Source of the DNA: SYIM01 sp039800205
GTDB lineage: Bacteria; Pseudomonadota; Gammaproteobacteria; Burkholderiales; Burkholderiaceae_E
DNA length: 17,360 bases
NCBI GenBank assembly: GCA_039800205.1
Contig: JBDLRB010000038.1
Span: 1 to 17,360 of the forward strand
Direction: 5' to 3'
The notes under the pieces are model-generated. The model was not told the origin of the DNA and made no database searches. It was given only the letters and a program-made list of their open reading frames with translations. Position numbers and translations under genes: made by a program. This document shows positions 7,540 to 14,682 of the stretch, in pieces (position 1 is the first letter of the stretch; every line of letters begins with the position of its first letter).

Positions 7540-7572
7540 GGGGCATCGCTGAATGATTCATTCGGGTGCCCC
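7540..7572. promoter_or_regulatory. extended inverted repeat in divergent spacer (operator candidate)
   Basis: A 13-base perfect palindrome, GAATGA-T-TCATTC, lies at 7551-7563. With a two-base bulge the symmetry continues outward through GGGGCAT (7540-7546) and GTGCCCC (7566-7572), allowing wobble. It lies in the 162-base spacer between the ABC receptor (-) and the RraA gene (+). The left half GAATGAT recurs at 7512-7518, 39 bases away. This looks like a binding site for a dimeric regulator, or less likely an RNA hairpin. Confidence 0.5.
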
Positions 7573-7579
7573 TGCTGGG

Positions 7580-7592
7580 GTAGCATCGCACC
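7580..7592 (+). promoter_or_regulatory. GTAGCAT element upstream of the RraA gene, possible -10 region
   Basis: GTAGCATCGCACC here matches GTAGCATAGCGCC upstream of the IlvD-type gene (9174-9186) at 11 of 13 positions. TAGCAT (7581-7586) matches a -10 box at four of six. The -35 position would fall on the right half of the GAATGA palindrome, with no good -35 sequence, as in activator-dependent promoters. A transcript from here would have a leader of about 32 bases. Confidence 0.35.
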
Positions 7593-7624
7593 TTCCCTGA
7601 ACAGGCCGTCCGAGGTTACGCACC

Positions 7625-8302
7625 ATGTCAGTGAGCGCACGCGAATCCATTCGTCTTCGTTATCTTGAGGTCGACACCTCGAACGTGGCCGATGTGCTCG
7701 ACACCCTTGGACTGTTCGATCAGAGCCTTGCCCCTGAATTCATGCCGCAGCCCGCGGGGGGCGCGAACCGCCTGGCGGGGTGGGCCTACACCATTAGAGG
7801 GCAGATGTCACCCTATCCGATGGGGGGGGATGCCGAAAAGATGCAGGCCTGCCAGGGCTTGTCGCCCGGTGAAATCAGCGTCTGGAGTGGCGATGGCGAA
7901 GGCGTCTGCTATTTCGGTGAATTGATCGCCCTCGGCATGCGCGAGCGAGGGTGTGCGGGGGCGGTTGTGGATGGCGGGGTCCGCGACCTGCGCTGGATTG
8001 GGCAGATGAACTTCCCTGTGTTCGCGCGCTACCGTACTCCGACGCAGTCGATCGGCCGCTGGAAGGTCAACGCCTGGCAGTGCCCGGTGTCCATGCGGGG
8101 CGCCACCCGCCCTCAAGTGACCGTGCACCCTGGGGACTTTCTCCTCGGGGACGAGGATGGCGTCGTCGTGATCCCGGCTGCAGTCGTTGAGACCGTACTG
8201 GTCGAGGCCGAGCGCTTGTGCGCCACTGAGCGTGAAATTCGGACAGCGCTTTCGCGGGGGCTGTCGCTGGCCGACGCCTTGAAGCAGTTCGGCCACGTGT
8301 AG
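7625..8302 (+). CDS. RraA-family aldolase/decarboxylase
   Basis: This 225-aa protein belongs to the RraA/HMG-aldolase family, whose enzymatic members split 4-hydroxy-4-methyl- or 4-carboxy-4-hydroxy-2-oxo acids to pyruvate and often decarboxylate oxaloacetate. The key region is intact: GELIALGM at 98-105, AGAVVDGGVRD at 111-121 with the substrate-binding Arg120 and metal-associated Asp121, and a GDEDGVVVIP strand at 175-184. GAGG at 7611-7614 precedes the ATG. Since LigJ is encoded in the same block, a LigK-like role in cleaving 4-carboxy-4-hydroxy-2-oxoadipate is attractive. However, the N-terminus does not resemble LigK as I remember it, so the substrate stays open. A non-catalytic ribonuclease-regulator role is unlikely in this context. 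Confidence 0.85.
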   Translation: MSVSARESIRLRYLEVDTSNVADVLDTLGLFDQSLAPEFMPQPAGGANRLAGWAYTIRGQMSPYPMGGDAEKMQACQGLSPGEISVWSGDGEGVCYFGELIALGMRERGCAGAVVDGGVRDLRWIGQMNFPVFARYRTPTQSIGRWKVNAWQCPVSMRGATRPQVTVHPGDFLLGDEDGVVVIPAAVVETVLVEAERLCATEREIRTALSRGLSLADALKQFGHV

Positions 8303-8326
8303 TCGGTCTATCCGGGCAGCCGAACT
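8286..8326. terminator. inverted repeat spanning convergent stops of RraA and hydratase genes
   Basis: AGTTCGGC at 8286-8293 pairs exactly with GCCGAACT at 8319-8326 around a 25-base loop. The loop contains both stop codons, which are only five bases apart. It could act on both transcripts, but the loop is long and no T-run follows. Confidence 0.25.
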
Positions 8327-9108
8327 TCCACCTGTCCGAGCCCGGTCATCGCAACCTGGATACGGGCCCCACGCGGTGGGTGCTGGATCGGCGTATGGGT
8401 ACCACACAGGATGACCATTCCAGCCTCGATCTGCAGTCCGCGGGCGGCCAGGTGATTGGCCATCCACGCGACGACATCAAGCGGGTGCTGAGGCATGGCT
8501 TGTGTGACCGAGGCGATGTCCTGATCGCCGAAGCGAACCTGAGTGGTCACCTGGAGTGCTTCGTACTCGGCCGGGCTCACCCCGGGGCCACCGATTGCGA
8601 TGCCGGCATTGCTGATGTTCTGGGCGATCGCGTCCGCCGCGCTTGCCTCGGTCATGACGATCCCGCGCTGATCGAGCAGTTCAAGCGCCGGGACCAGTCG
8701 CTCGATGGCGGGGCGTACGCTCTCGCGGTCATGCCCTCCCGCGCGCGGCTCGAGAGGTGAGCCGATCAAGGCCGCAATTTCGGGCTCAAAGGCAAACTGC
8801 CTGAATGAGCGTCCAGTCAGATCGATCGTGTGTCCGGCGTGTCGCCCGGCTGAGAAAATACGAGCGCTCACCGGCTCATCGAGCCCGTACCGCTCCAGTA
8901 ACGCCTTCGAATTCATCGCGACCTTGAATCCCGTCACTGTTCCCCATTCGCGGGACGCCTGAATGCGGCTCACGACCCGGTCCTGAACCCGATAAGCCGC
9001 CGCGAGGTCCTTGCCGAGCACTCGTGCATGGGGCTGATGTGGGGCGCGGATCAACAGGTCGGCTGCAATACGCTCTGCAAGGGTGTCCAGGGTCGGGTCA
9101 TCAGTCAT
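8308..9108 (-). CDS. 2-keto-4-pentenoate hydratase-like protein (FAH superfamily)
   Basis: This 266-aa protein resembles the MhpD/2-oxopent-4-enoate hydratase and oxalocrotonate decarboxylase group. Those enzymes act on dienoic 2-keto acids late in meta-cleavage pathways. Visible marks are TGFKVA at 59-64, the metal-binding FEPEIA segment with Glu108 and Glu110, a third likely ligand glutamate in PALELLD, and an ISNAGIAIGG stretch. GTHTP near residue 240 fits the usual C-terminal active-site loop. Start 9108 gives the common N-terminus; ATG 9141 is a possible alternative, and neither has a strong ribosome site. It lies on the opposite strand between RraA and the dehydratase gene, so it is not co-transcribed with them. 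Hydratase and decarboxylase cannot be told apart by eye. Confidence 0.85.
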   Translation of the reverse strand: MTDDPTLDTLAERIAADLLIRAPHQPHARVLGKDLAAAYRVQDRVVSRIQASREWGTVTGFKVAMNSKALLERYGLDEPVSARIFSAGRHAGHTIDLTGRSFRQFAFEPEIAALIGSPLEPRAGGHDRESVRPAIERLVPALELLDQRGIVMTEASAADAIAQNISNAGIAIGGPGVSPAEYEALQVTTQVRFGDQDIASVTQAMPQHPLDVVAWMANHLAARGLQIEAGMVILCGTHTPIQHPPRGARIQVAMTGLGQVEVRLPG

Positions 9109-9150
9109 GATTGAGGGTCCATGAAGAAATCGGTCCGGCATCGACCGTGC

Positions 9151-9180
9151 TTGACCGCATTTTGATCAGCCTCGTAGCAT
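9151..9180 (+). promoter_or_regulatory. putative promoter of the IlvD-TRAP-LigJ operon
   Basis: TTGACC (9151-9156, five of six) and TAGCAT (9175-9180, four of six) are 18 bases apart. The transcript would begin near 9187, about three bases before the ATG at 9190, giving a nearly leaderless message. This agrees with the lack of a ribosome site there. The -10 is part of the GTAGCAT element also seen before the RraA gene. Confidence 0.45.
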
Positions 9181-9189
9181 AGCGCCGCC

Positions 9190-10917
9190 ATGAAAAAAGC
9201 CAACAGAGACGATTCACGCCCGCCCTTGCGCTCGCGTGTCACGACCGATGGAGCCGATCGCGCACCCCACCGGGCGTTCCTGCGCGCCTCAGGCCTGGAT
9301 GACGAGGCAATGGCTCGTCCGATGATTGGGATCGTCAGCCAGCAGGGTGAAAGCACACCGTGCAACATGAGCCATGGGCCGCAGGTCGATCAGGCACGGC
9401 TGGGCGTCCAGCAGGCGGGCGGCACCCCACGCGTGTTCACGACCATTTCGGTGTCGGATGGGTTGAGCATGAACCACGAGGGGATGAAGTTCTCTCTGGT
9501 CAGCCGGGAATTGATCGCGGACAGCATCGAAGCCGTCGTTCAGGGCCATGCGTATGATGGTCTGGTCGGCTTTGGCGGCTGCGACAAGACGCTGCCCGGG
9601 GTCATGATGGGGATGGTTCGCTGTAACGTGCCGTCGGTATTTGTCTACGGTGGAGCGGCGCTGCCCGGTCGCTTTCAGGGGCGAGAGGTCTCGGTGCTCG
9701 ATGCGTATGAGACGGTCGGTGCCTACCAGACGGGTGCCGCAGATGAGCGAACACTGCGTGAGATCGAGTCCGTCTGCAAGCCCACCGTGGGTGCATGCGC
9801 GGGCCAGTTCACCGCCAACACGATGGCGATGGTCGCTGAGGCGCTGGGCTTCACGGTTCCAAACTCGTCGATGGTGCCGGCCGTGTTCAGCGAGCGCGCG
9901 GCGATCGCTCAGCGGGCAGGCCGTCTGGTGATGGGCATCCTGTCGCGCGGCGGCCCGCTGCCGCGCGATCTGATCACCCGGCATTCGTTGGAGAACGCCT
10001 GCGCGATCGTTGCCGCGACCGGGGGCTCCACCAATGCGGCTCTGCATATTCCCGCGATCGCCAACGAGGCGGGCATTCGCTTCACGATGGATGACGTGGC
10101 GCGCGTATTGCAGCGCACGCCCTACATTGCCAATCTGCGGCCCGGCGGTGCCTACCACGCGGTCGATGTTCACCGCGTGGGCGGCGTCGCGGTGGTGCTG
10201 AGAACGCTGATCGAAGCGGGTCTGGCCCATGGGCAGGTGCCCACCGTCACCGGCCGATCGCTTGCCGAGGAAATTGCCGATGCCCGGGCGCCGGATGGCG
10301 ATGTCCTGAAATCGATCGAGCACGCGGTGCTTCCGTCGGGCGGCGTGGTCGTGTTGAAGGGTAACCTGTGTCCGGATGGGGCCTTGATCAAGGTGGCCGG
10401 GCTGAAGGCGCAACGATTTTCTGGACGTGCGCGGGTCTTTGAGAGTGAGGATGCGGCGGTTCGCGTGGTTGGTGCGCGCAACTACCAGGCGGGCGATGTC
10501 CTGATCGTTCGCTATGAGGGGCCGCGCGGCGGACCCGGAATGCGCGAAATGCTGGGGCTGACCGCCTTGATCTACGGTCACGGCATGGGTGAGCAGGTGG
10601 CGCTCCTGACCGATGGGCGATTCTCAGGGGCCACGCGCGGCTTCTGTATTGGTTATGCCAGCCCGGAGGCCGCAGTGGGTGGCCCGCTCGCACTGGTCGA
10701 GGACGGCGATCTGATCGATATCGATACCCTCGCGGCTTCGATCAATCTTGCGGTCGACCCGACTGAAATGGCGCGTCGGCAGGCTCGCTGGCGGGCGCCG
10801 GTTTCGCGGCATCGGGCCGGCGTACTGGCCAAGTATTCGGCCCTGGTCGGGCAGGCTCACGAAGGGGCTGTGACGCACCGTGGCCCGGTCGATTGGCCCG
10901 GCCACCAGCCGGGCTGA
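9190..10917 (+). CDS. IlvD/Edd-family dehydratase (dihydroxy-acid dehydratase-like)
   Basis: This 575-aa iron-sulfur dehydratase removes water from a 2,3-dihydroxy acid to give a 2-keto acid. The three cluster cysteines are present: Cys58 in STPCN, Cys131 in GGCDKTLPG and Cys203 in GACAGQFTANTM. Other hallmarks are the metal-region VSDGLSMNHEGMKF at 88-101, GGSTN at 278-282, and DGRFSG at 475-480 with the catalytic serine. These match the DHAD branch better than phosphogluconate dehydratase. The usual WNE before TPCN is replaced by QGE (residues 52-54), a hint that the substrate differs from that of the biosynthetic enzyme. It is first in an operon with a TRAP transporter and LigJ, not with ilv genes, so a catabolic hydroxy-acid substrate is likely. 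The ATG has no clear ribosome site. Confidence 0.9.
   Translation: MKKANRDDSRPPLRSRVTTDGADRAPHRAFLRASGLDDEAMARPMIGIVSQQGESTPCNMSHGPQVDQARLGVQQAGGTPRVFTTISVSDGLSMNHEGMKFSLVSRELIADSIEAVVQGHAYDGLVGFGGCDKTLPGVMMGMVRCNVPSVFVYGGAALPGRFQGREVSVLDAYETVGAYQTGAADERTLREIESVCKPTVGACAGQFTANTMAMVAEALGFTVPNSSMVPAVFSERAAIAQRAGRLVMGILSRGGPLPRDLITRHSLENACAIVAATGGSTNAALHIPAIANEAGIRFTMDDVARVLQRTPYIANLRPGGAYHAVDVHRVGGVAVVLRTLIEAGLAHGQVPTVTGRSLAEEIADARAPDGDVLKSIEHAVLPSGGVVVLKGNLCPDGALIKVAGLKAQRFSGRARVFESEDAAVRVVGARNYQAGDVLIVRYEGPRGGPGMREMLGLTALIYGHGMGEQVALLTDGRFSGATRGFCIGYASPEAAVGGPLALVEDGDLIDIDTLAASINLAVDPTEMARRQARWRAPVSRHRAGVLAKYSALVGQAHEGAVTHRGPVDWPGHQPG
10895..10915 (+). terminator. hairpin at the end of the IlvD-type gene, possible attenuator
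   Basis: GCCCGGC at 10896-10902 pairs with GCCGGGC at 10908-10914 around a five-base loop, with a further G-T wobble pair outside. It covers the last codons of the dehydratase gene and is followed by the stop and a modest AATTTCTGT run. It could partly end transcription before the TRAP genes, changing the ratio of enzyme to transporter. Confidence 0.35.
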
Positions 10918-10966
10918 ATTTCTGTCATGATCGACGGGTTCAGTGCCCGCGCAGGTCAATAACAAC

Positions 10967-10976
10967 GGAGGAGAGG
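10967..10976 (+). promoter_or_regulatory. strong ribosome binding site for dctP
   Basis: GGAGGAGAGG ends three bases before the ATG, its GGAGG part being eight bases away. It is the strongest such site in the window and fits the high level needed for a periplasmic receptor. It selects 10980 over the upstream frame extension. Confidence 0.7.
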
Positions 10977-10979
10977 TCC

Positions 10980-12044
10980 ATGATTCAAAACGTATCCAAA
11001 CTGATCGCCGCATCGCTCGCCAGCGCGGCAATATTATTTTCGCCCGGGGTCAGTGCGCAGCAGGCGCAACCCGTCAAGACGCTGAGGGTCGGAAACTGGT
11101 TGCCGATGCATCACCTGATCGTGGCCGGAATCATGAAGCCATGGGCGGATGCGATCGAGGCCGAGACCAACGGCAGCCTCAAGCTCCAGATCATGAGTTC
11201 GCCGCTCGGGCCGCCCCCGGCAACCTTCGACCTGTTGCTGGATCAAGCCTTCGATGTGGGGTACGGCGTCAGCGGTCACAACCCCGGGCGGTTCACGATG
11301 ACGCAGGTGATGGACCTGCCCTTTGCTTCGCCGGATCCCTGGGCAGGCGCGGCAGCGGCCTGGGCGACCTACGAGCGATACGGAGCCCGTTACAACGAGC
11401 ACAAAGGTGCCCACGTGGTGGGCCTGTTCGTGCACTCGACGCCCGCCATTCACATGCGGTCGACGGGGGTCAATCGTCTCGCCGACCTGAACGGCAAGAA
11501 GATCCGCGTCGGCGGCAATGTGACCGGACGGATCATGAGTGCCTTGGGCGCAACGCCTGTGCAGCTTCCGCCGACCGAGGCGCAGACAGCCATGGCGCGC
11601 GGCGTGGCCGACGGCATCACCTTCCCGATGGAATCGATCGATTTCTTCGGGATCACTCCTGTGATCCAGAGCTCGTTGCTGATCCCCGGGGGCCTCTACA
11701 CCGACACATTCTGGATTGCCTTCAACCAGAAGACCTGGGATGGCCTGTCCGATGCGCACAAGGCAGCCGTGCGCAAGCACAGCGGCATGGCGATCGCCCT
11801 GCAGGCCGGCTGGGCCTGGACCAATGGAGACAATCTCGGGCGGACAGCGCTCCAGGCCAAGGGGGTCAAGTTCGTCGATCTTCCCGCCGAGGATGTGGCC
11901 GAAATGAAGAAGCGGCTCGAAGTGCTTCGCAAGGAGTGGCTGGCCGAGGCGACCAAGCGAAAGCTTCCGGGTGATGAGATCCTGGCCTACGCCGAGAACA
12001 TGGTTCAGCGCTACGTCGCGACCAAGAAAGTCAACCGTCGCTGA
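10980..12044 (+). CDS. dctP: TRAP transporter substrate-binding protein, DctP family
   Basis: This periplasmic receptor of a TRAP importer is 354 aa long. The strong ribosome site fixes the ATG, and a signal peptide follows with likely cleavage after VSA at residue 26. The mature part reads TLRVGNWLPMHH and KPWADAIEAETNGSLKLQI, the usual DctP opening. The DLNGKKIRVGG segment carries the arginine that normally binds the substrate carboxylate, followed by GATPVQLPPTEAQTAMARGVADG. An organic acid cargo is therefore expected. Its two membrane partners follow directly. The gene symbol names the family role only and does not imply C4-dicarboxylate specificity. Confidence 0.93.
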   Translation: MIQNVSKLIAASLASAAILFSPGVSAQQAQPVKTLRVGNWLPMHHLIVAGIMKPWADAIEAETNGSLKLQIMSSPLGPPPATFDLLLDQAFDVGYGVSGHNPGRFTMTQVMDLPFASPDPWAGAAAAWATYERYGARYNEHKGAHVVGLFVHSTPAIHMRSTGVNRLADLNGKKIRVGGNVTGRIMSALGATPVQLPPTEAQTAMARGVADGITFPMESIDFFGITPVIQSSLLIPGGLYTDTFWIAFNQKTWDGLSDAHKAAVRKHSGMAIALQAGWAWTNGDNLGRTALQAKGVKFVDLPAEDVAEMKKRLEVLRKEWLAEATKRKLPGDEILAYAENMVQRYVATKKVNRR

Positions 12045-12069
12045 AGCGCGCCCCCAACCGCTTCGGTCG

Positions 12070-12624
12070 ATGAGCGTGACGGACCCGCTCGGCGAGGCGC
12101 CGGCTGAGAGGCCGCGTCGGGGACCCGCTGCGGGGCCGCTCGAGTGGGCGCAGGCGCTGCCCACGGGCATTGCCTGCGTTTGCGCAGCATTGATGATGGT
12201 GACAACGTTTTTCGATGTGCTGTTGCGTTACTTCGCCGGGCGCCCCATGGGCGGCGCCTTCGAGATCACTGAAATCTCGATGGGGCTGCTGGTGTTTTTT
12301 GCGCTGCCTTCCGTGATGGCAAGGCGCGAAAACATCGTTGTCACGCTACTGGTCGATCGGATGACGGCGCGTACGCGGGCGATGCTCGCTGCGCTCGGGG
12401 ACCTTGTCTGCGCACTGGTGCTCCTCTTCGTGGCCTGGCGCATGTGGATGCATGGGGCGCGGCTGCTTCGGTTCAATGAGGTGACGATGGAACTCGCGGT
12501 GCCCAAAGGAGCGATCGCCCAGACGATGGCGATCTTGCTGGGCCTGGCCGCGCTGAGCGCGTGCCTGGCCGCCTGGCGAGGATGCCGCTCCTCAGCGACC
12601 ACAGCGGGCGGGGCTCGGTCCTGA
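12070..12624 (+). CDS. dctQ: TRAP transporter small permease, DctQ family
   Basis: This small membrane subunit is 184 aa and supports the large permease. After a polar 28-residue start, four hydrophobic segments are visible at roughly 31-50, 70-86, 107-127 and 145-166. The family pattern FFDVLLRYFAGRPMGGAFEITEISMG is recognisable from its FDVLLRYF and EITE parts. It starts 25 bases after dctP without a clear ribosome site, and its stop shares a base with the dctM start. The unusually proline- and arginine-rich N-terminus leaves some doubt about the exact start. Confidence 0.88.
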   Translation: MSVTDPLGEAPAERPRRGPAAGPLEWAQALPTGIACVCAALMMVTTFFDVLLRYFAGRPMGGAFEITEISMGLLVFFALPSVMARRENIVVTLLVDRMTARTRAMLAALGDLVCALVLLFVAWRMWMHGARLLRFNEVTMELAVPKGAIAQTMAILLGLAALSACLAAWRGCRSSATTAGGARS

Positions 12625-13925
12625 TGGCCTGGATTGCGGCCGGTCTCGGTTTCACAGGGGTGTTCCTGTTGATGCTGCTCGGCCTACCCATCGCCATCGC
12701 GATGTTGCTGGTTGGGTTTTGCGGAATCTGGCTGCTGATGGGTGAGGGCGCCGCATTCGGCATGATGGGGCAGGTGCCCTACAACACGACGCTCTCGTAC
12801 GAATTGTCAGTTGTGCCCATGTTCATCCTGATGGGGGCGATCATCAGCCGCACAGGCATGGCGGCCGACCTGTATCGCTTGTGCAATAGCCTTCTGGGGC
12901 ATCTGCGTGGCGGGTTGGCCATGGCGACGATCCTGGCCTGCGGCGGGTTCTCGGCCGTCTGCGGGTCCTCCATTGCGACGGCGGCCACCATGGCCAAGGT
13001 CGCGATTCCTGAAATGGATCGCTACAAGTACGGGCAGGGATTTGCAGCGGCATCGGTTGCGGCGGGCGGCACGCTGGGTATCCTCATACCGCCATCGGTG
13101 ATCATGGTCCTGTATGGCATTGCGACCGGGACGGATATCGGAAAGCTCTTCATTGCGGGCATCCTGCCCGGTGTCCTGGCCGTTTCGCTTTACCTTGCAG
13201 CGGTGTGGGTGCATGCCCGTTTGCATGCGGATGAGGCACCGTCGGGGCCCCGGGCGACGCTGATCGAACGCCTGCGACTCCTCGCTCCGGTCGGTCCGGT
13301 CCTGGTGTTGTTCCTCGTGATCATTGGAGGGCTCTACTTTGGCCTGTTCACCCCGACCGAGGCCGCGGGTGTGGGCGCGGCGAGTGCCCTGCTGATCGCA
13401 ATGATTCGTCGGCTGATTCGCCTGCGCGAGTTCATCGACGCGCTGGTCGAGACCGTTCGCACGACGGCCAGTCTGTTTCTGGTGTTGATCGGCGCCTTGG
13501 TGTTTTCCAATTTTGTGAATCTGGCAGGGTTGCCGGCCGCGCTCTCCGGACTGATCGAGCAACTCGGTTTGTCGCCCCTGGGCGTCATCCTGGTGATTCT
13601 GCTGGTGTACGTGGTTCTGGGGATGTTCATGGAAAGCCTGTCCATGATCCTGCTGACGATTCCGGTCTTTTTCCCGATCATCAGTGCGCAGGGCTTCGAT
13701 CCGGTCTGGTTCGGGATCTTCGCTGTGATGGTCACTGAGCTGTCCCTGATCACCCCGCCGGTCGGGCTCAATCTGTTCGTGATCCGAGGCGTGATCCCGC
13801 ATATTCCGATCGCCGCCATTTATCGCGGCATCCTGCCCTTCGTGCTCGCAGATCTGGTCCGCATTGGCCTCCTGATCGCCTTTCCGGCGATCGTTCTGTG
13901 GCTTCCTGCGATGGCCTCCCGGTGA
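12624..13925 (+). CDS. dctM: TRAP transporter large permease, DctM family
   Basis: This is the main transport channel, 433 aa and almost entirely hydrophobic, with about 12 membrane segments. Typical features are an N-terminal GVFLLMLLGLPIAIAMLLVG, the FSAVCGSSIATAATMAKVAIPEM region written here in parts (CGSSIATAATM, AIPEM), GTLGILIPPS, FTPTEAAGVGA, and LITPPVGLNLFVI near the end. The ATG at 12624 reuses the last base of the dctQ stop (TGATG), so the two proteins are translationally coupled, as usual for these partners. TRAP systems are driven by a sodium or proton gradient. The next gene follows or slightly overlaps the stop. Confidence 0.95.
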   Translation: MAWIAAGLGFTGVFLLMLLGLPIAIAMLLVGFCGIWLLMGEGAAFGMMGQVPYNTTLSYELSVVPMFILMGAIISRTGMAADLYRLCNSLLGHLRGGLAMATILACGGFSAVCGSSIATAATMAKVAIPEMDRYKYGQGFAAASVAAGGTLGILIPPSVIMVLYGIATGTDIGKLFIAGILPGVLAVSLYLAAVWVHARLHADEAPSGPRATLIERLRLLAPVGPVLVLFLVIIGGLYFGLFTPTEAAGVGAASALLIAMIRRLIRLREFIDALVETVRTTASLFLVLIGALVFSNFVNLAGLPAALSGLIEQLGLSPLGVILVILLVYVVLGMFMESLSMILLTIPVFFPIISAQGFDPVWFGIFAVMVTELSLITPPVGLNLFVIRGVIPHIPIAAIYRGILPFVLADLVRIGLLIAFPAIVLWLPAMASR

Positions 13926-13948
13926 GTCCCCCTGAGAGGGCCCGACCC

Positions 13949-14647
13949 GTGTTGTCCGTGCTTTCGTCGAAGGCTGGGGCGTCGCTACTTCCCGATCTCC
14001 TGCGACAGTGTGGGAACGTCCTCGACCTGCCCTGGACCTACCGGGCGATGGGTGGGGTAGATGCGGTCCGAGCGGTGCAGGGGGCTGACCGTGAGGCGCC
14101 CATTGATATCGCCGTCCTCGATCGAGCGGCCCTGCTCGGCCTCGCGGACGAGGGCCGGGTTCATGCTCACACCCTTCGTGATCTGGTGGTGTCACGCACT
14201 GGCATTGCAGTTCAGTCGAAATTCGAACGGGCCGATGTGTCGTCGCTGCCTGCGCTGTTGACTCTGCTTGAGCGCGCCCGGTCGATCGCCTATTCGACCG
14301 GGCCCAGTGGACGAGCGCTGCTCGTCCGCTTTCACGAATGGGGCCTGATGCCCCGGTTATCCGACCGTCTCATCCAGGCGCCGGTCGGCGTGCCCGTTGC
14401 GCGACTCATCGCTGATGGGCACGCGGAGATCGGTTTTCAGCAGTTGAGTGAACTCAATGGCGTAGCCGGTGTTGTTCAACGGGGCCCGATGCCGCCCGGG
14501 GCAGAGATCGACACGGTCTTCAGTGTGGCGGTTTGTGCACGGACGCAGTCTGAGGAATGTTCGATACGCCTCATTTCGGCGATGGTCTCTGCTGAGACCG
14601 AGGGCATCCGACTCGCGCATGGTTTTGTGATTCCCCCAATGCACTGA
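13949..14647 (+). CDS. ModA-like binding-protein-fold protein without signal peptide
   Basis: This 232-aa protein has the fold of a type 2 periplasmic binding protein related to molybdate receptors, but it starts directly with the first core strand (VLSVLSSKAGASLLPDLL) and lacks a signal peptide, so it should stay in the cytoplasm. Family landmarks are GGVDAVRAVQ, PIDIAVLDRAAL, a STGPSGRALL turn, GVPVARLIADGHAEIGFQQLSEL, and a C-terminal helix ending in GFVIPPMH. GTG 13949 was chosen because GAGAGG lies nine bases ahead. GTG 13922, overlapping the dctM stop as GTGA, would add nine residues, and GTG 13958 is also possible. Its role is not known. Similar genes are often found near aromatic and carboxylate catabolism genes, so an intracellular ligand-binding or sensing task is a guess. 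Confidence 0.8.
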   Translation: MLSVLSSKAGASLLPDLLRQCGNVLDLPWTYRAMGGVDAVRAVQGADREAPIDIAVLDRAALLGLADEGRVHAHTLRDLVVSRTGIAVQSKFERADVSSLPALLTLLERARSIAYSTGPSGRALLVRFHEWGLMPRLSDRLIQAPVGVPVARLIADGHAEIGFQQLSELNGVAGVVQRGPMPPGAEIDTVFSVAVCARTQSEECSIRLISAMVSAETEGIRLAHGFVIPPMH

Positions 14648-14682
14648 GGTTTTCCTTTCACCCCCATGGCGTTCTTCACAAC

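Noticed and set aside
7463..7591. Upstream ATG extension of the ABC receptor gene
   Set aside because: It would bury the signal peptide behind 43 residues without family character; GAGGT before 7462 fits better.
7463..7624. TPP riboswitch in the leader of the ABC receptor, as expected for a thiamine-precursor transporter
   Set aside because: No CTGAGA-type thi-box core is seen on the minus strand in this spacer.
9289..10581. Minus-strand open frame opposite the IlvD-type gene (430 codons)
   Set aside because: No domain and no ribosome site; a shadow of the well-supported dehydratase.
12807..14195. Long minus-strand open frame opposite dctM (462 codons)
   Set aside because: The translation is extremely charged and Gln/Arg/His-rich, as expected for the complement of a hydrophobic membrane protein gene; no start signal.
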